A DNA stretch of 33,795 nucleotides, from contig VGWX01000022.1 of the NCBI GenBank assembly GCA_016873615.1, positions 1-33,795 on the forward strand, read 5' to 3'. Numbering within the stretch: position 1 is the first letter of the stretch; every line of letters starts with the position of its first letter. Shown piece after piece: positions 8,710-17,163 of the stretch. The stretch is from Nitrospira sp. (lineage in GTDB: Bacteria > Nitrospirota > Thermodesulfovibrionia > Thermodesulfovibrionales > SM23-35). Below the pieces are notes generated by a model. It did not search any database, was not told the origin of the DNA, and saw only the letters and a list, made by a program, of their open reading frames with translations. Position numbers and translations under genes: made by a program.

Positions 8710-8738
8710 AAAGTATCTCTATGTTAACTTTTTGTCAA
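8710..8738 (-). promoter_or_regulatory. Candidate sigma-70 promoter of the MgtE_N-NRAMP operon
   Basis: On the minus strand a perfect TTGACA (8733-8738) is followed after 17 bp by TACTTT (8710-8715). The predicted transcript would start about 30 nt upstream of the ATG at 8674, just before the GGAGAAG Shine-Dalgarno. Confidence 0.55.
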
Positions 8739-8747
8739 TAGTTAACA
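8722..8747. promoter_or_regulatory. Perfect inverted repeat TGTTAAC-N12-GTTAACA over the -35 region
   Basis: TGTTAAC at 8722-8728 and GTTAACA at 8741-8747 are exact reverse complements separated by 12 bp. They flank and partly cover the -35 box of the operon promoter, the place where a dimeric repressor would block RNA polymerase. Half-site centres are 19 bp apart. The cognate regulator is unknown. Confidence 0.45.
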
Positions 8748-8760
8748 GTAGCATTACGAA

Positions 8761-8844
8761 AGGGTTCGAGGGGTCGAGGATTCAAGGGTTCTATTCATGA
8801 ACTCTACGATCTTGAACCCTAAAATGCTTGAATTCTTGAACCCT
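8761..8844. repeat. Imperfect inverted repeat built from AGGGTTC/GAACCCT units
   Basis: The left block (about 8761-8791) contains AGGGTTCGAG and TTCAAGGGTTC. The right block (about 8811-8844) contains CTTGAACCCT twice. The blocks are imperfect reverse complements with roughly 30-bp arms and a 19-bp spacer, lying between the divergent operon and murA. The form fits a REP/MITE-like non-coding repeat; no other copy is evident in the window. Confidence 0.6.
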
Positions 8845-8941
8845 GACTCATAAGTATAGCTTACAGATTTTTATTTCAGCAATATGAAAATGAAAGGGGT
8901 TTGCTTTATAATTTATTAATCAAGATATCAGAGGTATTGTT

Positions 8942-10195
8942 TTGGATAAACTAATAATTTATGGCGGCAAAAGACTTAAAGGTGAAGTTGCAATAAGCGG
9001 TGCAAAGAATGCGGCTCTCCCGATAATGGCTGCTTCGCTTTTATCATCCGGCTATTCTACTATCAGCAGGGTTCCGGACCTGAGAGATATCATGACCATG
9101 GGCCGGCTTTTTGCAAATCTTGGCGCAGGATTTCACTATGAAGACAGGAAGGTTATTATTAATACGGAAAAAATGAAAATATATGAAGCTCCGTATGATC
9201 TTGTCAGAAAAATGCGGGCATCCATACTTGTGCTCGGACCGTTGCTTTCGAGATATGGAAGGGCAAAGGTTTCATTGCCTGGAGGATGTGCTATTGGCGC
9301 AAGACCGATAAATTTCCATCTGAACGGACTTGAAAAGATGGGAGCAGACATTAAACTGGAATCCGGGTATGTTATTGCAAAAGCAAAAAGACTCAGGGGC
9401 GCAGCTCTGTACTTTGATATACCGACTGTTACCGGGACTGAAAACCTTATGATGGCTGCTTCATTGGCAAAGGGCATCACATTGCTGGAGAATGCTGCGA
9501 GAGAACCTGAAGTGACTGATCTTGCAAATGCCCTTATCTCTATGGGCGCCAGGATAAAAGGAGCCGGCGAGAGCGTTATTGAGATAGAGGGTGTAGATGA
9601 ATTAAGCCCCGTGGATTATACAATAATCCCTGACAGGATCGAGGCAGGCACATTTATGACGATTGCCGGAATCACAGGTGGCGATATTATTCTGAAGGGA
9701 TGCAGACAGAGACATCTTGATGCATCGATAATGAAACTGAAAGAAGCCGGTCTTTCCTTTGAGAATGTTCCTGACGGCTTACGCGTAACCGGTACCGGCA
9801 GGCCGGCTGCTTCTGATATAAAGACGCAGCCATATCCTGGTTTTCCTACTGACATGCAGGCGCAATTCATGTCGCTTATGTGCATAGCTGACGGCACCAG
9901 CATCATAAAAGAGACGATATTCGAGAACAGATTTATGCATGTCGCAGAGCTTAAAAGGATGGGCGCTGATATAACTGTAGAGGGAGGAGTCGCGACTGTT
10001 AAGGGGATTTCGAAACTGAAAGGCGCGCCTCTGATGGCAACTGATCTGCGGGCCAGTGCATCCCTTATAGTTGCGGCGCTTGCGGCAAAAGGAGAGACTG
10101 TTATACACCGTATATATCATCTTGACAGGGGATATGAAAATATGGAGGGAAAACTCAGAAAGATAGGGGCTGATGTGAAACGAATAAAAGAATAG
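8942..10195 (+). CDS. murA: UDP-N-acetylglucosamine 1-carboxyvinyltransferase MurA
   Basis: MurA transfers enolpyruvate from PEP to UDP-GlcNAc, the first committed step of peptidoglycan synthesis, in the cytoplasm. The 417-aa length is typical. K22/N23 are in the G-A-K-N-A motif, and the catalytic Cys is C116 in [11 protein letters not shown]. Cys at this position is the residue fosfomycin alkylates in studied enzymes, so sensitivity is expected. The start is a TTG six bases after GAGGT; no ATG gives a better alignment. A TATAAT at 8907-8912 could be its -10 box but lacks a good -35. It is monocistronic, between a divergent operon and convergent glgP. Confidence 0.97.
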   Translation: MDKLIIYGGKRLKGEVAISGAKNAALPIMAASLLSSGYSTISRVPDLRDIMTMGRLFANLGAGFHYEDRKVIINTEKMKIYEAPYDLVRKMRASILVLGPLLSRYGRAKVSLPGGCAIGARPINFHLNGLEKMGADIKLESGYVIAKAKRLRGAALYFDIPTVTGTENLMMAASLAKGITLLENAAREPEVTDLANALISMGARIKGAGESVIEIEGVDELSPVDYTIIPDRIEAGTFMTIAGITGGDIILKGCRQRHLDASIMKLKEAGLSFENVPDGLRVTGTGRPAASDIKTQPYPGFPTDMQAQFMSLMCIADGTSIIKETIFENRFMHVAELKRMGADITVEGGVATVKGISKLKGAPLMATDLRASASLIVAALAAKGETVIHRIYHLDRGYENMEGKLRKIGADVKRIKE

Positions 10196-10258
10196 GCTAA
10201 GATTTAGGTTAAGGCTGAGAAAAACTCAAAATTCTTGATCTTAACCTCAACATTAGCC
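10195..10258. terminator. Hairpin between convergent murA and glycogen phosphorylase genes
   Basis: Arms 10195-10212 (GGCTAA...AGGTTAA) and 10241-10258 (TTAACCT...TTAGCC) pair over 18 positions with a few central mismatches, leaving a 28-nt loop. It starts at the last base of the murA stop codon. No strong T-run follows on either strand, so it may be a bidirectional barrier or a dispersed repeat rather than a classical intrinsic terminator. Confidence 0.45.
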
Positions 10259-10266
10259 TTGACCTG

Positions 10267-11985
10267 TCATCTTATGTATGCTTCTGTAACGTAACGGCGC
10301 ATCATGCGGTGGCAGTTGAAGTAGTAAGCATTCTTGCCTATGGCATTCTGCATCATTCGAATCCATGTATGCCTTTCTTTGTAAAACATGGGGATAATGA
10401 TGTTTTCGAGTTTATTGTAAAGATCATCGGCGTCTCTTGTATCCATGTTGTCTGTCAGGGTTGTCTCTGTCGGACTCGGGCCTATCGACCAGCCTGTAAA
10501 TCCCTCAATATGACCTTCTATCCACCATCCGTCAAGCACGCTGAAATTCATTACTCCATTATGTGTTGCTTTCATCCCGCTTGTGCCTGATGCTTCTCTG
10601 GGCCTCAAGGGTGTGTTCAGCCATATATCGACGCCTGATACCATCTTGAGCGCAATATCCATATCATAATTTTTCAGATAAGCCATGGCAATTTTATCTT
10701 TGAATTTCTCTTTTATAGAAAATATTTTCTCTATGAGTTTTTTCCCTAAATCATCCTTCGGATGAGCTTTCCCGGCATATATAATCTGGAGCTTGCCTTC
10801 GGAAATCCTTTCAAGTCTCTCAATATCCGAAAATATCAGATCAGCTCTCTTGTAGGCTGTTGCCCTTCGTGCAAATCCTATGGTGAGAATATCCGGGTTC
10901 ATAACAATCTGAGTTGTTTTTTTAACATAATCGAAAAGAACCTTTTTGGCCTCCATATGCGCATTCCAGATTTCATAATCAGGAATACGTCCAACCCTTA
11001 CAAACAGTTCAGGTTCATTCGCCCAGCCGGGAAGATGTTTATCAAACAGGTTTTTGAAGCTGTCGCAAGTCCATGTGAACGTATGAACGCCGTTTGTAAT
11101 AGCGCTGATTTCATATCCGGGAAACATATTTCGCGATACTTCACCGTGTTTTTTTGCAACACCGTTGATAAATTCGCTCAGGTTAAGTCCAAGGCGGGTC
11201 ATGTTCAGATCTTCCTTTCCGCCGAGTTCTTTTAAAACATTCAATGGTATTTGTTCGCCCATAATCTTTATGACAAGGGCATAGGGGAATCTGTCGTGTC
11301 CTGCATCAATAGGTGTATGTGTTGTAAAGACACAGAGGGATTTTACTTTATCCACATCCCATACAAGTTTTTCATCCCAGACATCTTCAATAGGACGTTT
11401 GAATCTATTGAGAAGTTCGAGGGTAAGAAGACTCGAATGCCCTTCATTCATATGGTACTTCTTGATCTCAAAACCGATCTCATGAAGCATTCTCACACCG
11501 CCGATGCCGAGTACTATCTCCTGTTTCAGCCTGTATGCAAGGTCTCCTCCGTAAAGATAATGGGTAATCTCTCTGTCCTCAGGGGCATTCCCTTCAATAT
11601 CCGTATCAAGGAAGAAGATTGGAACGCAGCCTCCTGTCAGACTTTCAACATTATATTCCCATGCCTGTACCAGTACATCCCTGCCTTCAATCTGTACCGT
11701 AATCCTTGCAGGAAGCAGGGTCATAGACCGGCACGGATCCCAGGATACAGGGTATTCAGTCTGTTTTCCATGTTCATCAAGTTCCTGTATGAAATACCCT
11801 TTTTTCGTAAGGATGGTAACGGCAACCATCGGAAGTTTCAGGTCAGCGCTTGTCCTGATGGTATCGCCTGCGAGCACACCGAGCCCACCACTGTATGTAG
11901 GAATATCATTCCGGATTCCTATCTCCATCGAAAAATATGCAATCTTGGGTTCTTTTGTAAGTTCTATCGGACAGGCGTTATTCAT
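10267..11985 (-). CDS. glgP: Alpha-1,4-glucan (glycogen/maltodextrin) phosphorylase, short family
   Basis: The enzyme releases glucose-1-phosphate from alpha-1,4-glucans using pyridoxal phosphate. The 572-aa protein belongs to the shorter bacterial/archaeal phosphorylase family rather than the ~800-aa form. Visible landmarks are the N-terminal Y-S-G-G-L-G-V-L-A-G-D glucan motif (31-41), H-M-N-E-G-H (178-183), the R-R-A-T-x-Y-K-R phosphate-site segment (373-380), and E-A-S-G-T-S-G-M-K with K472 as the predicted PLP lysine. The start has no clear Shine-Dalgarno. A TAGAAT at 11994-11999 with TTGTTT 18 bp further upstream ends 8 nt before the ATG, so a near-leaderless transcript is possible. Confidence 0.92.
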   Translation of the reverse strand: MNNACPIELTKEPKIAYFSMEIGIRNDIPTYSGGLGVLAGDTIRTSADLKLPMVAVTILTKKGYFIQELDEHGKQTEYPVSWDPCRSMTLLPARITVQIEGRDVLVQAWEYNVESLTGGCVPIFFLDTDIEGNAPEDREITHYLYGGDLAYRLKQEIVLGIGGVRMLHEIGFEIKKYHMNEGHSSLLTLELLNRFKRPIEDVWDEKLVWDVDKVKSLCVFTTHTPIDAGHDRFPYALVIKIMGEQIPLNVLKELGGKEDLNMTRLGLNLSEFINGVAKKHGEVSRNMFPGYEISAITNGVHTFTWTCDSFKNLFDKHLPGWANEPELFVRVGRIPDYEIWNAHMEAKKVLFDYVKKTTQIVMNPDILTIGFARRATAYKRADLIFSDIERLERISEGKLQIIYAGKAHPKDDLGKKLIEKIFSIKEKFKDKIAMAYLKNYDMDIALKMVSGVDIWLNTPLRPREASGTSGMKATHNGVMNFSVLDGWWIEGHIEGFTGWSIGPSPTETTLTDNMDTRDADDLYNKLENIIIPMFYKERHTWIRMMQNAIGKNAYYFNCHRMMRRYVTEAYIR

Positions 11986-12069
11986 ATCCGGATATTCTAA
12001 GATATTTCAATGGAGATAAACAATAATGAAAAACCATTACTGGAAAAGAAAGGATAGGGGAGATAAATA

Positions 12070-13695
12070 TCAGACAGGGCAGATGAGTCTGCCGAGCTTT
12101 TCAGTCAACCTGAGATTTTCTGAGTAATCAACCGGACAATCAACAATAGCAGGCACTTTCTGATTAAGGGCATCCTTTAAAACCGGCAGCAATTCATCGT
12201 CTGAGGCAACACGGTAACCTTTGGCGCCAAAGGATTCTGCAAGTTTCACAAAGTCAGGATTATTGAATCTTATGAAGAAATCTTTTTGATGCCTCAGTTT
12301 TTCCTTCCATTCGATGAGGCCGTATCCGCTGTCATTAAATATAACGCAGACAAAGTTAAGACCAAGCCTGATGGCTGTGTTGATCTCGCATAGAGACATG
12401 AGAAAGCCTCCGTCACCAACTCCTGCTATGACCTGTTTCTCCGGGTATAACAGCTTTGCTGATATGGCAGCAGGTATTGCAAAACCCATTGAGGCAAAAC
12501 CGTTCGAAATAATAACGGTATTTTCTTCATATGCAGGATAAAACCGTGCAATCCATATCTTATGTGCGCCTACATCACTTATCAGGATGTCATTTCTTCT
12601 CAGGGCCTTCCTTATATCATTTACTATCCTGAATGGTTTGAGCGGAAACCCTGTCAGCGAAAAATCCATCGAGTGATCGCTATACAGCTTAAGTTTGTGA
12701 TAATAAGATGTATCTTTTTGAGACCTTACCCTTTCTGCAAGCAGAGACAGTGTGGTTTTGATGTCTCCAATAAGTTCGAGAGAAGAATAATGAGAATCTG
12801 TGTCGGAAGGTGTGCAATTAATATGGATAATATTCTTGTCGCTGTTCGGGTTCCAGTGTATGGGGCTGAACTCAACAGGATCATAACCAACGGTTATTAT
12901 CAGATCAGCCTTGCTAAAACCGCACGAAATATAGTCCTTTGACTGCAGACCGGCTGTAGAAATAAAAAGATCGTTATCTGCCGGCATGGCGCCCATGCCC
13001 ATGAATGTTGTTGTGATTCCGATTTGTGTCTTTAATATGAATTTCTTCAGTTCCCTTGATGCATTTCCTCTTATTACACCGTTTCCTGCAAGGACAAGCG
13101 GCATATCTGCATTCTCTATCATGGAAACAGCCGCAGACAGAGCTTTTTCTGAAGGCTCTGGGTAGCTTATTGGTTCATGGGTCAGGGGCGAGCCTTCTGT
13201 ATTGACCGGGGCTATATCTTCCGGGAACTCGATGTGGGACGGTCCAGGTTTTTCGATAGATGACGTCTTAAAGGCTTTTCTAACTATCTCCGGGATCACT
13301 AAAGGACTTTCTATCCTTGCATTCCATTTTGTCAGTGGTTTAAATGATGAGAGAATGTCAATGTACTGATGTGATTCCTTGTACATCTCTGATAGCCCTG
13401 CCTGTCCGGTGATTGCAACCACAGGAGAAAAATCAAGCAGGGCATCAGCGATGCCGGTCATGAGATTTGTTGCGCCGGGACCGAGTGTTGAGAGACAGAC
13501 ACCGGGTCTTCCTGTGAGTCTTCCATATGCATTTGCCATAAAGGCTGCCCAGCGTTCATCATGGGTAAGGATGAATTTTATATTTGATGATGTTAATGCA
13601 TTGAGGAAATCCATATTCTCTTCGCCGGGCAGACCGAAAATATATTCGACTCCCTCAGCTTCGAGGCATTTAACGAATAATTCAGAAGATCTCAT
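12070..13695 (-). CDS. ThDP-dependent acetolactate synthase-like enzyme (large-subunit type)
   Basis: The 541-aa protein has the three-domain layout of ThDP enzymes. The catalytic Glu is E47 within T-H-D-E-R (RHEQ in many acetolactate synthases). The Mg/ThDP motif is G-D-G at 427-429 followed by N454. The P-G-A-T-N and G-A-H-K-I-W segments also match acetolactate synthases, especially catabolic AlsS-like forms that condense two pyruvates. No regulatory small subunit is nearby, which also favours a catabolic or side-branch role. Related decarboxylases or sulfoacetaldehyde-type enzymes cannot be excluded. Its start overlaps the HAD gene stop by 4 bp (ATGA), so the two are translationally coupled. 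Confidence 0.8.
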   Translation of the reverse strand: MRSSELFVKCLEAEGVEYIFGLPGEENMDFLNALTSSNIKFILTHDERWAAFMANAYGRLTGRPGVCLSTLGPGATNLMTGIADALLDFSPVVAITGQAGLSEMYKESHQYIDILSSFKPLTKWNARIESPLVIPEIVRKAFKTSSIEKPGPSHIEFPEDIAPVNTEGSPLTHEPISYPEPSEKALSAAVSMIENADMPLVLAGNGVIRGNASRELKKFILKTQIGITTTFMGMGAMPADNDLFISTAGLQSKDYISCGFSKADLIITVGYDPVEFSPIHWNPNSDKNIIHINCTPSDTDSHYSSLELIGDIKTTLSLLAERVRSQKDTSYYHKLKLYSDHSMDFSLTGFPLKPFRIVNDIRKALRRNDILISDVGAHKIWIARFYPAYEENTVIISNGFASMGFAIPAAISAKLLYPEKQVIAGVGDGGFLMSLCEINTAIRLGLNFVCVIFNDSGYGLIEWKEKLRHQKDFFIRFNNPDFVKLAESFGAKGYRVASDDELLPVLKDALNQKVPAIVDCPVDYSENLRLTEKLGRLICPV

Positions 13696-14363
13696 AACAA
13701 CTCATCAAAATCAACAATATGCAAAAAAGTATCTGAACCCCTGGGCGTTGTCTTTGAATTAGACCTGGCTTTGTAGAGAATATATTTGATTCCATATTTA
13801 TTAGCTGTATGAAGAATTTCCTCTGTATCATCAACAAAGAGAGATTTATCTTTGTCGAATCCGAGACGTTTTTCAGCTTTTTCCCAGAAAATCAAGCTTT
13901 CCTTTGGATATCCCACATCAAAAGAAGAAAGCACTGAGTCGAAATATTTCCCGATCTGTGTTTTGTTGAATTTCAGCTCGATAGATTTGTAATGTGCGTT
14001 TGTCAGCAGAAATATTTTCTTCTTGTGGATTTTCATCGTCTTCAGAAAATCAATAACATGAGGATGAACTTCAATCAGATGCCTGATCTGTTCTTTTAGG
14101 GCCGGGATATCGAGATGGAGTTCTTTTGACCAAAAATCAAGATCTGTCCAGTTTAACGTTCCCTCATGCATTTTATATTTTCCCGTGAGTTCTTCCTTTG
14201 CCTTGCCGAATGTAATATTATGCTTCTCTGCATACTTTTCAGGCACAAGATGTTCCCAGAAGAAATCATCGAAATATTTATCAAGGAGAGTCCCGTCCAT
14301 ATCAAGCAGGATGAACTTGATATCTTTTAAAGGGATAAGATTTGTTACCTTTTTGGAAATCAT
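13692..14363 (-). CDS. HAD-superfamily hydrolase, YrfG-like (probable nucleotidase/phosphatase)
   Basis: The 223-aa protein carries the HAD motifs in order: D21-M-D23-G-T (nucleophile and acid), T121-N122 in L-L-T-N-A-H, K154 in G-Y-P-K-E-S, and D178-D179 in V-D-D-T-E-E. The helical cap inserted after motif I and overall similarity point to the YrfG group, whose E. coli member is a GMP/IMP nucleotidase. Substrate is not readable from sequence. It is the first gene of a pair with the acetolactate-synthase-like gene and lies downstream of an inverted-repeat element. Confidence 0.82.
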   Translation of the reverse strand: MISKKVTNLIPLKDIKFILLDMDGTLLDKYFDDFFWEHLVPEKYAEKHNITFGKAKEELTGKYKMHEGTLNWTDLDFWSKELHLDIPALKEQIRHLIEVHPHVIDFLKTMKIHKKKIFLLTNAHYKSIELKFNKTQIGKYFDSVLSSFDVGYPKESLIFWEKAEKRLGFDKDKSLFVDDTEEILHTANKYGIKYILYKARSNSKTTPRGSDTFLHIVDFDELL

Positions 14364-14385
14364 ATTATTTACCTGAAATATTATA

Positions 14386-14500
14386 TGTCATTCTGGCTTG
14401 TCCAGAATCCTTCTTGTCTTTATCATACCAACTTGTCATGTCTTCATGCATATATTTATATTGCAGCGTTCAGAAGGATTCCCGACAAGCGGGAATGACA
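14386..14500. repeat. Nested inverted-repeat (REP/MITE-like) element
   Basis: Arms 14386-14414 and 14472-14500 are 29-bp near-perfect reverse complements (TGTCATTCTGG... and ...GGGAATGACA). Each arm contains its own small palindrome: ATTCTGG-CTTG-TCCAGAAT on the left and ATTCCCG-ACAA-GCGGGAAT on the right. The 57-bp centre is A+T-rich. The whole can fold as two hairpins or one long stem and lies between ffh and the HAD gene. The TGTCATTCCCG core is a common dispersed repeat theme in bacteria. Confidence 0.75.
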
Positions 14501-14516
14501 GCAGAAATGAATAAGA

Positions 14517-15836
14517 TTAAAAAGGCAGGACTTTTGGTAGTTTGAAACCTTTCTTGCCTTTGAACATCTTGAGCATTTTCTTTATTTCAATGTATTGCTT
14601 TATAACTCTGTTTACATCCGGTACAGTAGTGCCGCTACCTAATGCAATCCTTCTCCTTCTGTTTCCGTTGATTATATTGTGGTCTCTTTTCTCTTTTTTC
14701 GTCATGGAGCTTATGATTGCTTCAACCTTTACCAATTCCCTCTCATCAATATCCAGATTTTTGATCTTATTCATGCCGGGTATCATATTAATCAGGTTTT
14801 CCAGTGGACCCATGTTGCGCATCTTCTGAAGCTGTTCTCTAAGGTCATCAAATGTAAACGATTCATCCATTATAGTCTTCTGGAGTTTCTCAGCCTCTTT
14901 ATGGTCAAAGGTTTTCTGTGCCTGTTCTATCAGACTGAGGACATCACCCATGCCGAGTATCCTCGAAGCTATCCTGTCCGGATAAAAAGGCTCAAGCATC
15001 TCGATCTTTTCTCCGGTGCCGATGAACTTGATCGGTTTTCCGGTCACTGATATTATTGAAAGCGCAGCTCCACCCCTTGCATCGCCATCCATCTTTGTAA
15101 GAATTATGCCGTCAATGCCGATCTGCTCACTAAAATTCCGTGCTATATTGACCGCATCCTGTCCTGTCATTGCATCTGCAACAAAGATGCTCTCTTTTGG
15201 TGAAACGCTCTCTTTTATCTTTTTCAACTCTGTCATGAGAGATTCATCGATGTGCAATCTGCCGGCAGTGTCGAGGATGACTATGTCTCTGGCGTCAACC
15301 TTTGCCTTTTTTACAGAGTCATAACAGAGGGTCACGGGATCCTTTATGTCTTTTGAAAAATAGACAGGGACATCGATCTGGCTGCCGAGAGTGATGAGCT
15401 GGTCTATTGCTGCAGGTCTCTGGAGGTCGGCTGCCACAAGCATAGGCCTCCTGCCTTCTTTCTTGAAGAGCCTCGCAAGTTTTGCTGATGTTGTAGTTTT
15501 TCCCGAGCCATGCAGACCGACCATCATTATGATGGTCGGAGGATTGGGAGAAAGAGGGATCCTGCTGTTTGTCTTTCCGAGCAGCCGGCAGAGCTCTTCA
15601 TTGACTACCTTGATAACCTGTTGTCCCGGAGTCAGGCTTTCAAGAACTTCCTTGCCGATAGCCTTTTCCTTTATCTTTTGAACAAAATCCTTTACAACCT
15701 TGAAGTTGACATCAGCCTCCAGAAGGGCAAGCCGGATCTCTTTCAGGGCGACCTCTACGTCTTCTTCTTTCAGGAGGCCTTTCCCTTTTAATTTTTTGAA
15801 TATGGATTCTAATTTTTCCGTGAGGGATTCAAACAT
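14517..15836 (-). CDS. ffh: Signal recognition particle protein Ffh (SRP54)
   Basis: Ffh binds signal sequences and SRP RNA, and with FtsY it delivers inner-membrane proteins to SecYEG. The 439-aa protein has the N-domain (1-95), then the GTPase G domain with G1 G-L-H-G-S-G-K-T-T-T (107-116), D-L-Q-R-P-A (137-142), D-T-A-G-R (189-193) and T-K-M-D (247-250). The C-terminal methionine-rich M domain has the RNA-binding R-R-R-R-I-A-L-G-S-G-T motif. G1 has His where most homologues have Gln, a mild change. It follows trxA by 65 bp and may be co-transcribed. The SRP RNA gene is not in the window. Confidence 0.97.
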   Translation of the reverse strand: MFESLTEKLESIFKKLKGKGLLKEEDVEVALKEIRLALLEADVNFKVVKDFVQKIKEKAIGKEVLESLTPGQQVIKVVNEELCRLLGKTNSRIPLSPNPPTIIMMVGLHGSGKTTTSAKLARLFKKEGRRPMLVAADLQRPAAIDQLITLGSQIDVPVYFSKDIKDPVTLCYDSVKKAKVDARDIVILDTAGRLHIDESLMTELKKIKESVSPKESIFVADAMTGQDAVNIARNFSEQIGIDGIILTKMDGDARGGAALSIISVTGKPIKFIGTGEKIEMLEPFYPDRIASRILGMGDVLSLIEQAQKTFDHKEAEKLQKTIMDESFTFDDLREQLQKMRNMGPLENLINMIPGMNKIKNLDIDERELVKVEAIISSMTKKEKRDHNIINGNRRRRIALGSGTTVPDVNRVIKQYIEIKKMLKMFKGKKGFKLPKVLPF

Positions 15837-15901
15837 ATATAAATACTACCGTTTCCTTGCAGTTTTCCGGCAAAAACGCTGGAGGCAATAGCTTAAATCC
15901 A

Positions 15902-16228
15902 TTACAGGAGAGAATCTAATTTTGCCTTTAACTGCTGCTTTGGGACCACTCCAACTATCTGATCGACATTAACGCCGTCCTTAAAGAACATTATGGTAGG
16001 TATGCCCATAATTTTGTATTTGCTGGCGATTTCAGAATTCTCATCAGTATTAAGTTTCATAACTTTTACTTTGCCGATATATTCTTTGGATAATTCTTCA
16101 ACTGTCGGTGATATCATTCTGCATGGACCGCACCATGCTGCCCAGAAATCAATCATAACAACACCCTGAGCTTTTAAAACTTCATTTTCCCAGTTAGATG
16201 TTGTAGCTTCAAGTATACCTTCCGCCAT
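15902..16228 (-). CDS. trxA: Thioredoxin
   Basis: This is a 108-aa classical cytoplasmic thioredoxin, a dithiol reductant for ribonucleotide reductase and other enzymes. The W-C-G-P-C active site is at residues 32-36 and the cis-proline is P77 in M-G-I-P-T. There is no signal peptide. The start is fixed by a strong GAGGAGG Shine-Dalgarno, and a near-consensus promoter lies upstream at 16279-16308. It is transcribed divergently from the beta-barrel gene. Confidence 0.97.
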   Translation of the reverse strand: MAEGILEATTSNWENEVLKAQGVVMIDFWAAWCGPCRMISPTVEELSKEYIGKVKVMKLNTDENSEIASKYKIMGIPTIMFFKDGVNVDQIVGVVPKQQLKAKLDSLL

Positions 16229-16278
16229 GCAACCCTCCTCTTAACCCCGTCTAATGCAACGGAGAATTTATTTGATTA

Positions 16279-16308
16279 ATTATATTTTCAGGTTGCAATC
16301 TTTGTCAA
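16279..16308 (-). promoter_or_regulatory. Consensus sigma-70 promoter of trxA
   Basis: On the minus strand TTGACA (16303-16308) and TATAAT (16279-16284) are both perfect and 18 bp apart. The predicted start near 16272 gives a leader of about 44 nt before the trxA ATG. Confidence 0.72.
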
Positions 16309-16338
16309 TCTAATTAGAAGCATGAAACTATCATCTCA

Positions 16339-16368
16339 TTGACACTCTTTGGTTCTTTCTGCTATTTT
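16339..16368 (+). promoter_or_regulatory. Promoter ending 5 nt before the beta-barrel gene ATG (leaderless)
   Basis: TTGACA (16339-16344) and TATTTT (16363-16368) are 18 bp apart; shifted by one base, CTATTT gives 17 bp. Only TAACC separates the -10 box from ATG 16374, so transcription should start at or next to the start codon. No Shine-Dalgarno is present. Confidence 0.55.
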
Positions 16369-16373
16369 TAACC

Positions 16374-17156
16374 ATGAAAAAGTGTTTCCTTTTCTCTCTT
16401 ATTTTTCTTTTCATCCTCTCTGCAAATTCATATGGCTTTGACATAAAAGGTTTTCAACCTCTTGATCCTTATGGCATATTTTCGACCTTCAGCGCTGAGA
16501 GCTTAACAAAAGGTAAAGCAGCAATTTCTACCGGCGCTGAACTGTCAGTAGATCCTGATTTTTACCGGTTTGTTTTTAAAACTGCTTATGGAGTTACTGA
16601 TAACTTCGAAATAGGCATGACCGTTCCTTATGTGCTCGGTTCTGATGCTACGGACGGTTTTGAAGATGCTGCTATAGGTTTTAAGCACAGGTTTTTTGAT
16701 GAGGGCAAGTATGGTCCCTCTTTAGCATATGTCCTGAGTGCATCTGTGCCTTCAGGCCGTGATCAGTTAAGCACAGACGGACGTTACAGTGTTGGACTTA
16801 TTATAAGCAAGAGGGTAGGCCCTGTTAACGGACATTTGAATCTGTTTTACGCAAAACCCGGCAATGGAAGTTTGGAGGATGAGGTTTCTTTTCTGACCGG
16901 ACTGGACTTTGCCGCTTCGCATAATTTTAAGCTTCTTGCAGAATTACAGGTTAAGAAAAGTAGTTTTTCAGATAAAATCGACTCTATAGAGGGAAGGATC
17001 GGCTACAGGATAAAGACTACAGATTATATATATACTACATTTGGCGCAGGATATGATTTTAAGAATAGAAGCCCTGAATCAAGAGTATTATTCACGGTAA
17101 CATTTATATATCCAAAGGAAACGAAAAAAATCAAGAAGATTTATGAGGAGGAATAG
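16374..17156 (+). CDS. Secreted outer-membrane beta-barrel-like protein (Phenol_MetA_deg/transporter type)
   Basis: The 260-aa protein has a Sec signal peptide (KK, about 13 hydrophobic residues, cleavage near residue 21 after S-Y-G). The mature part is rich in alternating amphipathic strands such as FKTAYGVTDNFEIGMTVPYV and YTTFGAGYDF. The pattern resembles outer-membrane beta-barrels of the MetA-pathway/Phenol_MetA_deg clan. The C-terminus does not end in a classical aromatic residue but in a charged tail after the last strand. Function is unknown; it may be a small porin or structural protein. It begins the unit with tatB (7-bp gap), and the tatB Shine-Dalgarno lies inside its last codons. 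Confidence 0.7.
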   Translation: MKKCFLFSLIFLFILSANSYGFDIKGFQPLDPYGIFSTFSAESLTKGKAAISTGAELSVDPDFYRFVFKTAYGVTDNFEIGMTVPYVLGSDATDGFEDAAIGFKHRFFDEGKYGPSLAYVLSASVPSGRDQLSTDGRYSVGLIISKRVGPVNGHLNLFYAKPGNGSLEDEVSFLTGLDFAASHNFKLLAELQVKKSSFSDKIDSIEGRIGYRIKTTDYIYTTFGAGYDFKNRSPESRVLFTVTFIYPKETKKIKKIYEEE

Positions 17157-17163
17157 GTAAAGA

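Noticed and set aside
7428-8741. Several serine-rich forward frames opposite the MgtE_N gene
   Set aside because: They mirror the acidic, repetitive codons of the real minus-strand gene.
8761-8844. CRISPR-like repeated words
   Set aside because: The units are short, inverted and irregularly spaced, with no spacers and no cas genes nearby.
11251-12000. 249-codon forward frame antisense to glycogen phosphorylase
   Set aside because: It lies wholly opposite a strongly conserved gene, has no recognisable domain and no ribosome site.
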